Source: Halomonas colorata
Lineage (GTDB): Bacteria > Pseudomonadota > Gammaproteobacteria > Pseudomonadales > Halomonadaceae
DNA: 58,374 nucleotides
Assembly (NCBI RefSeq): GCF_014897985.1
Contig: NZ_JABUZA010000030.1
Coordinates: 1 to 58,374, forward strand
Direction: 5' to 3'
Below are positions 40,738-48,990 of the stretch, piece after piece. Below the pieces are notes generated by a model. It made no database searches, had not been told where the DNA came from, and saw only the letters and a list, made by a program, of their open reading frames with translations. Position numbers and translations under genes: made by a program. The stretch's first letter is position 1, and each line of letters starts with the position of its first letter.

Positions 40738-41239
40738 CAATACGCATCACCTGCCAAACAGCTCTAAAGCGCATTTTTTCATTTAATAAAGTGTCATCCT
40801 GATCAAACGGATACAGCACCCATAGCGGGCCATACTCACGGATAGGCATTGGCGCGTGGTTGCGCTCAAGTGCCAGTATTACGTCATACTCATAAAAATC
40901 ACTGACAGGAATTTCAGCTTCGTAGCCATTCAGCGCCGCCACCCTTACCATCTCACTATTGGCGCCGACACGCTCCAGCAGATCGCGCATCAGTGGGCCA
41001 GAATAATAGCTGACGCCACTGGTCCAGGGCGTGCTCGTATCAAAACCGAACTGGGGAAGGTCTTTCAGCATTGCAAAGTCAAATCGCGCGCCTTCAAGCG
41101 CATTCTCTTGGGTAATATCGCCTCTAATTTCTAACAGCGCCGCGCCTTGGGGCGCTTCTAAAGCTGCTGATTCGCCAGCCACTCCCATTTGGGGAATGCA
41201 CAAAGCCAGCAGTAGCCCTCTAACTAATAAGGCTTTCAT
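40724..41239 (-). CDS. Periplasmic protein with a molybdopterin-oxidoreductase-like fold, no cofactor Cys
   Basis: 171 residues with a signal peptide ([19 protein letters not shown]). The mature part resembles the sulfite-oxidase-type molybdopterin-binding domain: LEIRGDI near the start, [11 protein letters not shown], the [13 protein letters not shown] helix, [14 protein letters not shown], and [11 protein letters not shown] with a final WQVMRIDAL. The mature sequence has no cysteine at all, so it cannot coordinate molybdenum in the usual way; it may bind a ligand instead. ATG 41239 fits AGGAA 6 bases upstream; ATG 41242 is too close. The overlap with the kinase gene suggests that it is a sensory partner of that kinase. 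Confidence 0.75.
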   Translation of the reverse strand: MKALLVRGLLLALCIPQMGVAGESAALEAPQGAALLEIRGDITQENALEGARFDFAMLKDLPQFGFDTSTPWTSGVSYYSGPLMRDLLERVGANSEMVRVAALNGYEAEIPVSDFYEYDVILALERNHAPMPIREYGPLWVLYPFDQDDTLLNEKMRFRAVWQVMRIDALK

Positions 41240-41431
41240 CATTATTTCCTCATGGAGCCTGGATCTAAAATGTTGTAAACGAGCCATTAATAGAGACTCT
41301 ATAAGAGTACGTGATCTCACTATTTAGGTCAGGCAAAACACGAGTTTTTTCATACGTCCGGATAGCAAAGGTAGTTAGCTGTTATGTGTCAATAAATTTA
41401 GTTTAACCAACAGGCATCGCCGCGCCTATAA

Positions 41432-41463
41432 AAAAACCCCAGCTTGGCTAAGCTGGGGTTTTT
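41432..41463. terminator. Bidirectional terminator after uspA
   Basis: AACCCCAGCTT and AAGCTGGGGTT pair around a GGCT loop, flanked by A-runs on the left and T-runs on the right, so it would work on both strands. It ends the minus-strand TAXI-TRAP/uspA transcript. Confidence 0.92.
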
Positions 41464-41496
41464 CAAAGCACCTGCCATTAAGCAAACGATGGATGC

Positions 41497-41925
41497 TTAA
41501 CGCACGATCATGACCGAGACCTTGGCATGATGCACCACATGCTCGGCATTAGGTCCCAGCACATAGTCCACAAACTTATGCTTGGTATGCGAGGCCATCA
41601 CGATAAGGTCGGCATCCAGCTGTTTACCGACCTTGGTGATCGCCTCCCAGGGGGACCCATCAACAATGATGCTCTGGGTTTGAATATCCTTCGGCACATT
41701 TTCTTGAATAAACGTATGCTGCGCCTCCTTCATGGCAGCATTCGCCTTTTCTGAGAAGTTTTTGGGAAAATAAGCCCCCACCATCGGCATCTTAAACTCC
41801 GGCAACACGCTGACAATATGCAGCGATGCACCGAAAGTCTGGCAAAGCGTTACCGCCGTAGGTAACGCTTTTTTCCAGGAGGCCTCTTCGTTCAAATCCA
41901 CGGGCAGCAGTACTTTCTGGTACAT
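41497..41925 (-). CDS. Universal stress protein UspA family, TRAP-linked (TeaD-like)
   Basis: 142 residues of the UspA fold: MYQKVLLPVDLNEEASWKKAL at the start, the VDGSPWEAI strand-helix, LIVMASHTKHKFVDYVLGPNAEHVV and a final VSVMIVR. The nucleotide-binding signature G-2x-G-9x-G-S/T is only partly kept: the first two glycines are not where expected and LGPN replaces LGS. The gene follows the fused TRAP permease by 11 bases, an arrangement like teaD after teaABC in Halomonas elongata, where TeaD modulates ectoine uptake. A regulatory role on this transporter is therefore likely. Confidence 0.88.
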   Translation of the reverse strand: MYQKVLLPVDLNEEASWKKALPTAVTLCQTFGASLHIVSVLPEFKMPMVGAYFPKNFSEKANAAMKEAQHTFIQENVPKDIQTQSIIVDGSPWEAITKVGKQLDADLIVMASHTKHKFVDYVLGPNAEHVVHHAKVSVMIVR

Positions 41926-41936
41926 AGCAACCTCCG

Positions 41937-44537
41937 TTACGCTTTGGCCATTGTGTCATCAGGTTCCTGACGACGCCTACGACGCTGCATAAGGACCACT
42001 AAGCCGAAGAGCCCCAAGGCAGGCAACCACATCCACTCTTTGGTCCAGCGGTTAACGGGCGCGAGAACTTCGGTAATTTCCTGATCGAAATCAAAGCCCA
42101 ATTCGGCCGCGGGGCTACCAAACTCGACGAAATCGACCAGCGTTTGATCACCATCGACATAGAGCTCTATACCCAGATTTTCCAGGCGTTCTTGGCCCGT
42201 TTCACCGCTGGGTACCGGCACTAGAATGTAAGTCGACATGGGGGCGCCAAAAGCATCCTCACCGGCAATCTGCACGCGCAGGCTGCTGCCATCGTCCACA
42301 CGCTCTAACGCATCGGCAAGCTGCGCGGGGGGTACCGACTCATAGGGGTCATGAATCTGATCCATCCAGAAGCCGGGGCGGAAAAGCGTAAAGGCGACCA
42401 GCAGTAACAGCAGCGATTCGTACCAGCGGTTACGTGTCAACATAAAGCCTTGGGTGCCCGCCGCGAAGATCAGCATGGCAATCGTCGCGACGATAAACAC
42501 CACCACGCCCTGCATGACCGTAACATCGATTAACAGCAGATCCGTGTTAAAGATGAACAAGAACGGCAGCGCTGCCGTACGCAGACTGTAATAGAACGCT
42601 TGGAAGCCTGTGCGTAGCGGGTCGCCTCCCGAGATCGCCGCGGCGGCAAAGGAAGCCAGGCCCACCGGGGGGGTAACATCCGCCATAATGCCGAAGTAGA
42701 AGACGAACAGATGCACCGCAATCAGCGGCACAATCAGCCCGTTTTGCTGGCCCAGCAGCACAATCACCGGTGCCATCAATGCCGATACCACGATGTAGTT
42801 GGCCGTTGTCGGCAGGCCCATACCCAAGATCAGGCTCAGCAGCGCGGTAAGCAGCAGGATCATCATCAGGTTACCGCCTGATAAAATCTCAACGACATCC
42901 GCCAGCACCAGACCTACGCCGGTTTGCGATACGGCACCAACAATGATGCCCGCCGTGGCAGTTGCGATACCGATACCGATCATATTGCGCGCGCCGGTTA
43001 CCAAGCCGTCCCACAGATCCAAAAAGCCCTCTTTAATGTCAGCGGCCATTTTGCTACGCCCACGGAAGATGGCGATAATCGGCCGCTGTGTCACCATGAT
43101 AAAGATCATGAACATGGTCGCCCAAAACGCCGAAAGCCCAGGCGAAAGGCGCTCCACCATCAAACACCACACCAGCACAATAACCGGCAGGATATAGTGC
43201 AAGCCCACCATAACGGTCGGCCGGGTTTGCGGCAGTGTAATGATCTTGGAAGTCGGGTCGTCCATTTCCAGTTCAGGGTAGTTAGAGCTGATTTTTAAAA
43301 GCCCAACATAAATGAAGACCAAACCCACCGATACCACCCAAGGTGTTGACTCACCCAGCACCGGTTTTAGCCATCCCAAACCATAATAGACCGCCACCGA
43401 CAGCCCCATTAGCAGCAGTAAGCCGGTCAAAAAGCCAATCACTTTATTAAGCAGTGGTCGCGCCGGGTTACTCGAAGGCAGCCCCGTCATATTGGCTTTC
43501 AAGGCTTCCAGGTGGACGATATAGATCAGCGCGATATACGAAATAACGGCGGGTAGAAACGCGTGCTTGATAACTTCTACATAAGGAATACCAACGTATT
43601 CAACCATCAGGAACGCTGCAGCACCCATAACCGGCGGCATGATCTGCCCGTTAACCGATGAAGATACTTCAACCGCCCCGGCTTTTTCAGAGCTAAACCC
43701 TACCCGCTTCATCATGGGGATAGTAAACGTACCGGTAGTCACCGTGTTGGCAATCGATGAACCTGAGATCAAGCCGGTCATGCCCGAGGCAACGACTGCC
43801 GCCTTCGCGGGCCCACCCTTAAGGTGGCCCAGCATTGAAAATGCGACTTTAATAAAATAGTTACCCGCACCCGCTTTATCGAGCAGTGCGCCAAACAAAA
43901 CAAATAGGAATACGAAGCTTGTGGATACACCTAGCGCAATACCGAAGACACCTTGTGTTCCCAGCCACTGATGATTGATCAAACCACCCAGGCTAACCCC
44001 CCGGTGAGCCAGAATACCCGGCATATAGGGGCCAAATAGGGAATAGCCGATAAACAGAGCGGCAACGATCATCAACGGAGGCCCAAGGGCACGTCGAGTG
44101 GCTTCCAGCAGCATCACAATGCCCAGTATCCCGATCACAATATCCTGGGTAATGGGTCGCCCCGGGCGTTGCGCCAGGTCCGAATAAAAAATAAACAGAT
44201 AGGCACCGCAAAACGCGGCTACTGCTGCAAACGCCCAGTCTTGCAGAGGGATACGATCACGCGGGGAGCGCTTTAGCGCCGGGTAGGCCATAAAAGCCAA
44301 AAAGAGCGCAAATGCTAAGTGAATGGAGCGTGCTTCGGTAGCACTAAAAACGCCGAAGCCGACAATATAAGGAAGTGGCGATGCAATCCATAGCTGAAAC
44401 AGCGACCAAACAGCTGCGATACTTACCAGCAGCTTACCGGGTACGCCGTGAGGCTTCCTTGCCCCTGAGTCACTGGAGGCGACCATATCATCCAGGTCGC
44501 TTCCAGTGGCTGCCGTGGGTTGTTTGTCATCACGCAT
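41937..44537 (-). CDS. TAXI-TRAP transporter fused permease (4TM-12TM) with DUF3394 tail
   Basis: Inner-membrane, ion-driven permease of 866 residues, combining the small (DctQ) and large (DctM) TRAP subunits. Large-subunit signs are GVFGIALGVSTSFVFLFVLFGALLDKAGAG, VVASGMTGLISGSSIANTVTTG, EVSSSVNGQIMPPVMGAAAF and LGMGLPTTANYIV. The last 150 residues (RVDDGSSLRVQIAGEDAFG to VLAPVNRWTKEW) match the DUF3394 tail seen in such permeases, ending in a final helix and a basic end. It works with the TAXI receptor encoded upstream. The ligand is unknown; glutamate, C4-dicarboxylates and compatible solutes are possible. Confidence 0.92.
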   Translation of the reverse strand: MRDDKQPTAATGSDLDDMVASSDSGARKPHGVPGKLLVSIAAVWSLFQLWIASPLPYIVGFGVFSATEARSIHLAFALFLAFMAYPALKRSPRDRIPLQDWAFAAVAAFCGAYLFIFYSDLAQRPGRPITQDIVIGILGIVMLLEATRRALGPPLMIVAALFIGYSLFGPYMPGILAHRGVSLGGLINHQWLGTQGVFGIALGVSTSFVFLFVLFGALLDKAGAGNYFIKVAFSMLGHLKGGPAKAAVVASGMTGLISGSSIANTVTTGTFTIPMMKRVGFSSEKAGAVEVSSSVNGQIMPPVMGAAAFLMVEYVGIPYVEVIKHAFLPAVISYIALIYIVHLEALKANMTGLPSSNPARPLLNKVIGFLTGLLLLMGLSVAVYYGLGWLKPVLGESTPWVVSVGLVFIYVGLLKISSNYPELEMDDPTSKIITLPQTRPTVMVGLHYILPVIVLVWCLMVERLSPGLSAFWATMFMIFIMVTQRPIIAIFRGRSKMAADIKEGFLDLWDGLVTGARNMIGIGIATATAGIIVGAVSQTGVGLVLADVVEILSGGNLMMILLLTALLSLILGMGLPTTANYIVVSALMAPVIVLLGQQNGLIVPLIAVHLFVFYFGIMADVTPPVGLASFAAAAISGGDPLRTGFQAFYYSLRTAALPFLFIFNTDLLLIDVTVMQGVVVFIVATIAMLIFAAGTQGFMLTRNRWYESLLLLLVAFTLFRPGFWMDQIHDPYESVPPAQLADALERVDDGSSLRVQIAGEDAFGAPMSTYILVPVPSGETGQERLENLGIELYVDGDQTLVDFVEFGSPAAELGFDFDQEITEVLAPVNRWTKEWMWLPALGLFGLVVLMQRRRRRQEPDDTMAKA

Positions 44538-44587
44538 ACGCTTGCCCTGCCTAATGGTCAGCGCTGATTGTCAGCGCTTTCAACAAG

Positions 44588-44616
44588 AAGCGCGGACACT
44601 CCAGGTGCCCGCGCTT
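44588..44616 (-). promoter_or_regulatory. Hairpin between TAXI receptor and permease genes
   Basis: AAGCGCGG and CCGCGCTT pair, and inner CAC/GTG bases extend the stem past one A-C mismatch around TCCAG. On the minus strand there is no U-run after it. It probably protects the 3' end of the receptor message or reduces read-through into the permease gene, so that receptor is made in excess. Confidence 0.65.
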
Positions 44617-44670
44617 TGCACTTCAAAAACGATCGCTATTGGCCTTGGCTAATAGCGTCATGGCTATGCC

Positions 44671-45651
44671 TTACTCGATCCAGCCACGCTCACGGTAGTA
44701 ACGCTCAGCGCCGTCATGCAGCGGGGCGGTTAAACCATCAGAGATCATGTCTTCTTCGTTAAGGTTTTCAAATGCCGGGTGCAGGCGTTTGAAACGATCG
44801 AAGTTTTCGAACACGGCTTTAACGGTTTCGTAAACGATATCTTCATCTACGTCAGCGGAGGACACGAACGTTGCTGCGACGCCGAAGGTTTCAACATCTT
44901 CATCGTTACCACGGTACAGGCCGCCTGGAATAACCGAACGCGTGTAGTAGGGGTATTCTTCGATCAGGCTGTCGATCTCATCGCCGGTAACAGACACCAG
45001 GCGCGCATCAATTGTGGTGGTCGCTTCCTGGATAGAACCATTGGGATGGCCTACTACATACACCATGGCATCGATATTGTTGTCAGACAGCGCAGAAGCC
45101 TGCTCTGCTGCGTCTAGCTGAGATGCCAGTGAAAAAGTATCTTCGTCCCAACCGAACGCGTCCATGACGACGTCCATGGTGTTACGCTGACCAGAACCTG
45201 GGTTACCAATATTAACGCGCTTGCCAGGGAAGTCGCTGATATTCTCGATACCGGAATCTGCGCGGGCAACCACGGTCAGCGGCTCACCATGCATAGTGAA
45301 GACAGAACGCATGTCTTCCCACGGGCCTTCTTCTTCGAAGTTGGCTTCACCATTATAGGCGCGGAATTGAACGTCAGACTGAACAACACCCATGTCCAGC
45401 TCACCGCTCTTCATGCCGTTGACGTTAGCGACAGAGCCACCGGTTGAAGGCGCGTTACAGCGAATATTGTGATCTTCACTACCGCGGTTCACCATGCGGC
45501 ATACCGACTGGCCTACGACGTAGTAAACGCCGGTTTGGCCACCGGTACCAATTGTGATATAGCGCTCTTGGGCGACGGCCGGAGCAGCAAACGTGGCCGC
45601 TGCAATCAACGCGCCCGAAAAGGCGGCGGTAGAAAATACATGGCGATTCAT
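44671..45651 (-). CDS. TAXI family TRAP transporter solute-binding protein
   Basis: Periplasmic receptor, 326 residues from ATG 45651 with signal peptide (VFSTAAFSGALIAAATFAAPAVAQ). TAXI-family signs are RYITIGTGGQTGVYYVVGQSVCRMVN at the start of the mature chain, GGSVANVNGMKSGELDMGVVQSD, KRVNIGNPGSGQRNTMDVVMDAF and VYVVGHPNGSIQEATTTIDARLVSV. AGAGGTG lies about 6 bases before the ATG; a GTG at 45657 is too close to it. The protein is acidic, as expected for an exported protein of a halophile. It delivers ligand to the fused permease encoded next. Confidence 0.93.
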   Translation of the reverse strand: MNRHVFSTAAFSGALIAAATFAAPAVAQERYITIGTGGQTGVYYVVGQSVCRMVNRGSEDHNIRCNAPSTGGSVANVNGMKSGELDMGVVQSDVQFRAYNGEANFEEEGPWEDMRSVFTMHGEPLTVVARADSGIENISDFPGKRVNIGNPGSGQRNTMDVVMDAFGWDEDTFSLASQLDAAEQASALSDNNIDAMVYVVGHPNGSIQEATTTIDARLVSVTGDEIDSLIEEYPYYTRSVIPGGLYRGNDEDVETFGVAATFVSSADVDEDIVYETVKAVFENFDRFKRLHPAFENLNEEDMISDGLTAPLHDGAERYYRERGWIE

Positions 45652-45989
45652 AAACACACCTCTATCTTGATGTTGTGAGCGTTATGCGCTTTGAAACCAC
45701 CTGTCGATCCGTTCCCTCAGGTGAATTACGTTTCAAAACGTTTTCAAGACAAACTGTTATAGCCCGGCATTTGGTGTACCGACGATCACTACTTTAGCGA
45801 AAAAAGCGTCGCTTGGCGAAGTAGCTAGCATCAGTGCTGGGCAAACCCTTTCACAGCCTATTGAAACACGAGTTTAACCGCACGTAACGTTTAGCTACCG
45901 TTAATGGCTATGCATATTTTGCATGGGCCGTTATTAGCAAAGCATTAGACGATCTATCTTATATTAGCGTCATTTAACTTTTTTACTAC
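45652..45989. promoter_or_regulatory. 338-bp intergenic region, promoter of the TAXI-TRAP operon
   Basis: No gene is visible. It lies between dctM (upstream, same strand) and the TAXI receptor gene, so the TAXI promoter must be here. Two adjacent similar 10-mers, CGTTTCAAAA and CGTTTTCAAG (45730-45748), contain the palindrome AAAACGTTTT at 45735-45744, about 85 bp before the start codon, and could be an operator. A short inverted repeat ATGCA/TGCAT lies near 45911-45925. The AT-rich end near 45960-45985 follows dctM and holds no clear terminator. Confidence 0.5.
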
Positions 45990-47294
45990 TTACACGTTGT
46001 AGCCCAGCAGGCGTGGCAGCCAAAGCGCAATCTCGGGAAATATCGCCACTAGGGCAAGCGCACAGCCCATGGCAACCACGAATACCAGTGCCCACCCAAT
46101 CGTGTGCTCAAGGCGAATTTTAGCGACTTCAGTGGTGACCATTAAGTTGACCGCAACGGGCGGCGTAAACTGGCCGATCGCGATGTTCATCGCCAGCAAA
46201 ATCCCAAACCAGACTGGATTCCATTCAAAATGCTGCATCACTGGTATCAAAATCGGCATCATAATCAGATAGATAGAGATCGCATCCAGCAACATGCCCG
46301 CGACCAGCACCGCGAGCATCACCAGTATCAGCAGCAAAACGCCATTATCGGTCAACCCAATGATCCATTCAGCCAGATGCCGGAAGGTGCCCAGCATCGT
46401 GCCAGCCCAGGCAAAAATGCCCGCTAAGGCGATGATTAACATCACCACGCCCGAAATAATCGCCGCTTCACCGAGCAGCTCCCATAAATCGCGCAGGGAA
46501 AGCTCACGGGTTAAAAATAGCCCCACCAGGGTTCCATAGGCTACGGCGACCACGGCGGCTTCAGTGGGGGTAAATAACCCCGAACGCAAGCCGCCCAGAA
46601 TCAGAATGGGCGCAAACAGCGCCGGCAACGCTTCTTTAAACGTGGCCCGAACGCTCAAGCGCGGATTATCTGCCGTAAGCGTGCCGCCTTCCCAACCATT
46701 GCGTTTAGCGAAAATCAGCGCGGGCACCAGTAGCGCCAGCCCGGCCAAAATGCCGGGGAACAGGCCAGCGGCAAATAGCGCACGCAGATCGACCCCCGGC
46801 ACCACAATGGAATACAGAATTAACGCCACCGACGGTGGAATCAGAATGGCAGTCGAGGCGGAGGCCGCAATTAGCGTGGCTGAAAACGGCTTGGGATAGC
46901 CCGCCTTGGTCATGCTGGGCAGCATTACCATGGCGACGGCGGCCGCGTCGGCGGGGCCTGAACCGCTCATCCCACCCATTATCATGCATACCAGTACCGC
47001 CACCAGCGCCAGGCCGCCGTGACGTGGACCAATCAGCGCCTGAGCAAAACGTACCAGCCGCAGGGCGACGCCCGAGCGCTCAAAAATCAGCCCGGTAAGA
47101 ATAAACAGCGGAATCGCAATCAAAGGATATTTGGCAATGCTGTTATAGGTATTGGTACCCAACGTTGCCAGCATATCGGGTGACAGGCCAAGCACGATAC
47201 CTACGGCGCCCGAAAGGGCCAGCGAAAAGGCCACGGGCACACCGGCAATCAGCAGTCCGGCAAATGCCAGAATCATCCAGACATCAGGCGTCAT
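45990..47294 (-). CDS. dctM: TRAP transporter large permease subunit
   Basis: 434 residues with about 12 hydrophobic helices. DctM signatures are VPVAFSLALSGAVGIVLG, IPLFILTGLIFERSGVA, CMIMGGMSGSGPADAAAVAMVM, PSVALILYSIVVPGVDLRALFAAGLFPG and FTPPVAVNLMVTTEVAKI. It forms the transport channel of a three-part TRAP system with the two genes upstream. Its start overlaps the small-subunit gene by 11 bases. The ligand follows from the receptor, which is of the DctP type; a dicarboxylate or sugar acid is most likely. Confidence 0.94.
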   Translation of the reverse strand: MTPDVWMILAFAGLLIAGVPVAFSLALSGAVGIVLGLSPDMLATLGTNTYNSIAKYPLIAIPLFILTGLIFERSGVALRLVRFAQALIGPRHGGLALVAVLVCMIMGGMSGSGPADAAAVAMVMLPSMTKAGYPKPFSATLIAASASTAILIPPSVALILYSIVVPGVDLRALFAAGLFPGILAGLALLVPALIFAKRNGWEGGTLTADNPRLSVRATFKEALPALFAPILILGGLRSGLFTPTEAAVVAVAYGTLVGLFLTRELSLRDLWELLGEAAIISGVVMLIIALAGIFAWAGTMLGTFRHLAEWIIGLTDNGVLLLILVMLAVLVAGMLLDAISIYLIMMPILIPVMQHFEWNPVWFGILLAMNIAIGQFTPPVAVNLMVTTEVAKIRLEHTIGWALVFVVAMGCALALVAIFPEIALWLPRLLGYNV

Positions 47295-47763
47295 CAGAAA
47301 GCTCCCCGGTTAACCGGTCACGGGTTTGCTGCAGTAACCGCCACAGCATGGCGAGCGTTAGCACCGGCAGACAGACCAGATACCACCACTGGGGTAAGCC
47401 AAGCCCTGGAGAAAGTGACTGCCACTGGTATTCCTGCCAGGCGAGCTTGCCGCCATACCAGGTAATCAGCCCAAGCACGGTGATACCGCATAACGCCTGA
47501 AAGACTATTAACGGCTGACGAAAGCGCAAAGGCAATGCCCGTTCCAGAAAGCCAATACGGATGTGTCGGTTACGGCGCAGCGCTACCGACGCGCCAGCAA
47601 ACGTCAACACCACCAGTAAAAACACGGAAAATTCTTCAGTAAACGAAAATGAGCCGCCGGTAATATAGCGGGTAACTACATTCCCCAGACTAATCAACGA
47701 AATTACGATAAGCGCCAGCGCGCCTATCCAGCGCTCGGGGCGCGCATCAGGAAAGCCTTTCAT
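47284..47763 (-). CDS. dctQ: TRAP transporter small permease subunit
   Basis: 159 residues with four membrane helices, the DctQ pattern: SLGNVVTRYITGGSFSFTEEFSVFLLVVLTFAGASVALRRNRHIRIGF, written in part, holds the family EE and RxxxHI signatures. The helix pair partners DctM. It lies 68 bases after the receptor gene, with a strong hairpin in that gap, and overlaps dctM. Confidence 0.92.
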   Translation of the reverse strand: MKGFPDARPERWIGALALIVISLISLGNVVTRYITGGSFSFTEEFSVFLLVVLTFAGASVALRRNRHIRIGFLERALPLRFRQPLIVFQALCGITVLGLITWYGGKLAWQEYQWQSLSPGLGLPQWWYLVCLPVLTLAMLWRLLQQTRDRLTGELSDDA

Positions 47764-47785
47764 AAAAGCCTCTTCACAACCAAGT

Positions 47786-47810
47786 CTACCGGCCTCAAGG
47801 AGGCCGGTAG
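47786..47810 (-). promoter_or_regulatory. Strong hairpin between dctP and dctQ
   Basis: A perfect 11-bp stem, CTACCGGCCTC with GAGGCCGGTAG, encloses three bases. No U-run follows on the minus strand, so it is not a standard terminator. It likely stabilises the receptor mRNA end or limits read-through, giving more receptor than permease. Confidence 0.75.
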
Positions 47811-47831
47811 TTGTTCCATCAAAGTCAGCGG

Positions 47832-48842
47832 TTAGCGCCCGTCGATAGCCGTTTGCGCGGCCTCAACCAGTGATTCGCCAATACGCGGTGCCCATTTTTC
47901 GTAAACCGATTGAGTCGCATCCACAAACGTCTGGTATTGCTCGTCAGTAAGCTCGGTCACCGTTACGCCGCGCTCTTGGATCGCGGCCAAGCGCTCGCTC
48001 TCCTGTTCACGGGTCATCGCGGTTTCCCACTCACCTGCCTCAAGCGCCGTTTCGCGCAGCAAGGTTTGCTGCTCTTCGCTTAACGTCTGCCAGACTTGCT
48101 GGTTCACCGCAAAAATCAACGGATCGTTCATGTAATTCCAAAGCGTCAGATGCTGCTGACCGACTTGGTCAATACGCGCCACGTCAAACACAGAAAGCGG
48201 GTTTTCCTGACCATCCACTGCGCCAGTGGTCAGCGCTGGCTGGGCATCGGTCCAGCTCATTTGTGTGGGGTCAGCCCCCAGAGCATTAAACGTATCTTGG
48301 AACAGCGGCGAACCCACCACGCGGATTTTTAAGCCATCAAGGTCATCCGGCGCGGCAATGGGGCCACGCGAGTTCGACACTTGGCGAAAACCGTTTTCAC
48401 CCCATGCCAGCGGAATCACACCGCGTGATTCAATCGCTTCAAAGACCATCTCGCCAGCTTCACCGCCAGTTACTGCATCCACGGCGGCTTCATCCGGAAT
48501 AAAAAAGGGTAGTGAGAATAGATTGAGTTCCGGTACCTGCGGCGACCAGTTGATGGTCGAACCCACCGCGGCATCGATCAACCCCGAGCGCATTGCAGAA
48601 AATTCGCGAGTCTGGTCGCCTGAAACCAGCTGAGAATTGGGATAAACGCGTAGCGTAAGCTCGCCATCACTGCGTTCTTCGACCAGTTCCGCCCATTTTT
48701 CGGCGGCCTGCCCCCAGGGAAAGGCTTCTGAAAGCACGGTAGAAACCGATAGTTCGCGTGCTTGCGCAGAGAATGCCGCCGAAAGCAGCGCAGCACCAAC
48801 CAAACCCACAGTTAAACGACCCATTGAGCGTGTCAGCGTCAT
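47832..48842 (-). CDS. dctP: TRAP transporter solute-binding protein, DctP type
   Basis: Periplasmic receptor of 336 residues with signal peptide (LTVGLVGAALLSAAFSAQA). DctP signs are WAELVEERSDGELTLRVYPNSQL, GSTINWSPQVPELNLFSLPFFI, LDGLKIRVVGSPLF with the carboxylate-binding Arg, and GAVDGQENPLSVFD with the Asn that often contacts ligand carboxylates. This supports an organic acid ligand. It is first in the dctP-dctQ-dctM operon, and its promoter lies in the 148-bp gap shared with eamA. A GCCGCC/GGCGGC hairpin sits in that leader at 48880-48898. Confidence 0.93.
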   Translation of the reverse strand: MTLTRSMGRLTVGLVGAALLSAAFSAQARELSVSTVLSEAFPWGQAAEKWAELVEERSDGELTLRVYPNSQLVSGDQTREFSAMRSGLIDAAVGSTINWSPQVPELNLFSLPFFIPDEAAVDAVTGGEAGEMVFEAIESRGVIPLAWGENGFRQVSNSRGPIAAPDDLDGLKIRVVGSPLFQDTFNALGADPTQMSWTDAQPALTTGAVDGQENPLSVFDVARIDQVGQQHLTLWNYMNDPLIFAVNQQVWQTLSEEQQTLLRETALEAGEWETAMTREQESERLAAIQERGVTVTELTDEQYQTFVDATQSVYEKWAPRIGESLVEAAQTAIDGR

Positions 48843-48990
48843 TGTGATTCCTTTTTTATCAATTTTTTATGGTAGGCCCGCCGCCGTTTGTAGGCGGCTG
48901 CCCCGCTCTATTGTAGGGACTTAAAGGACGAAGGGAAGACACACAAGCTGATATGATGCGCAGAACTTTTCATTCTGATTGGATACTGCC

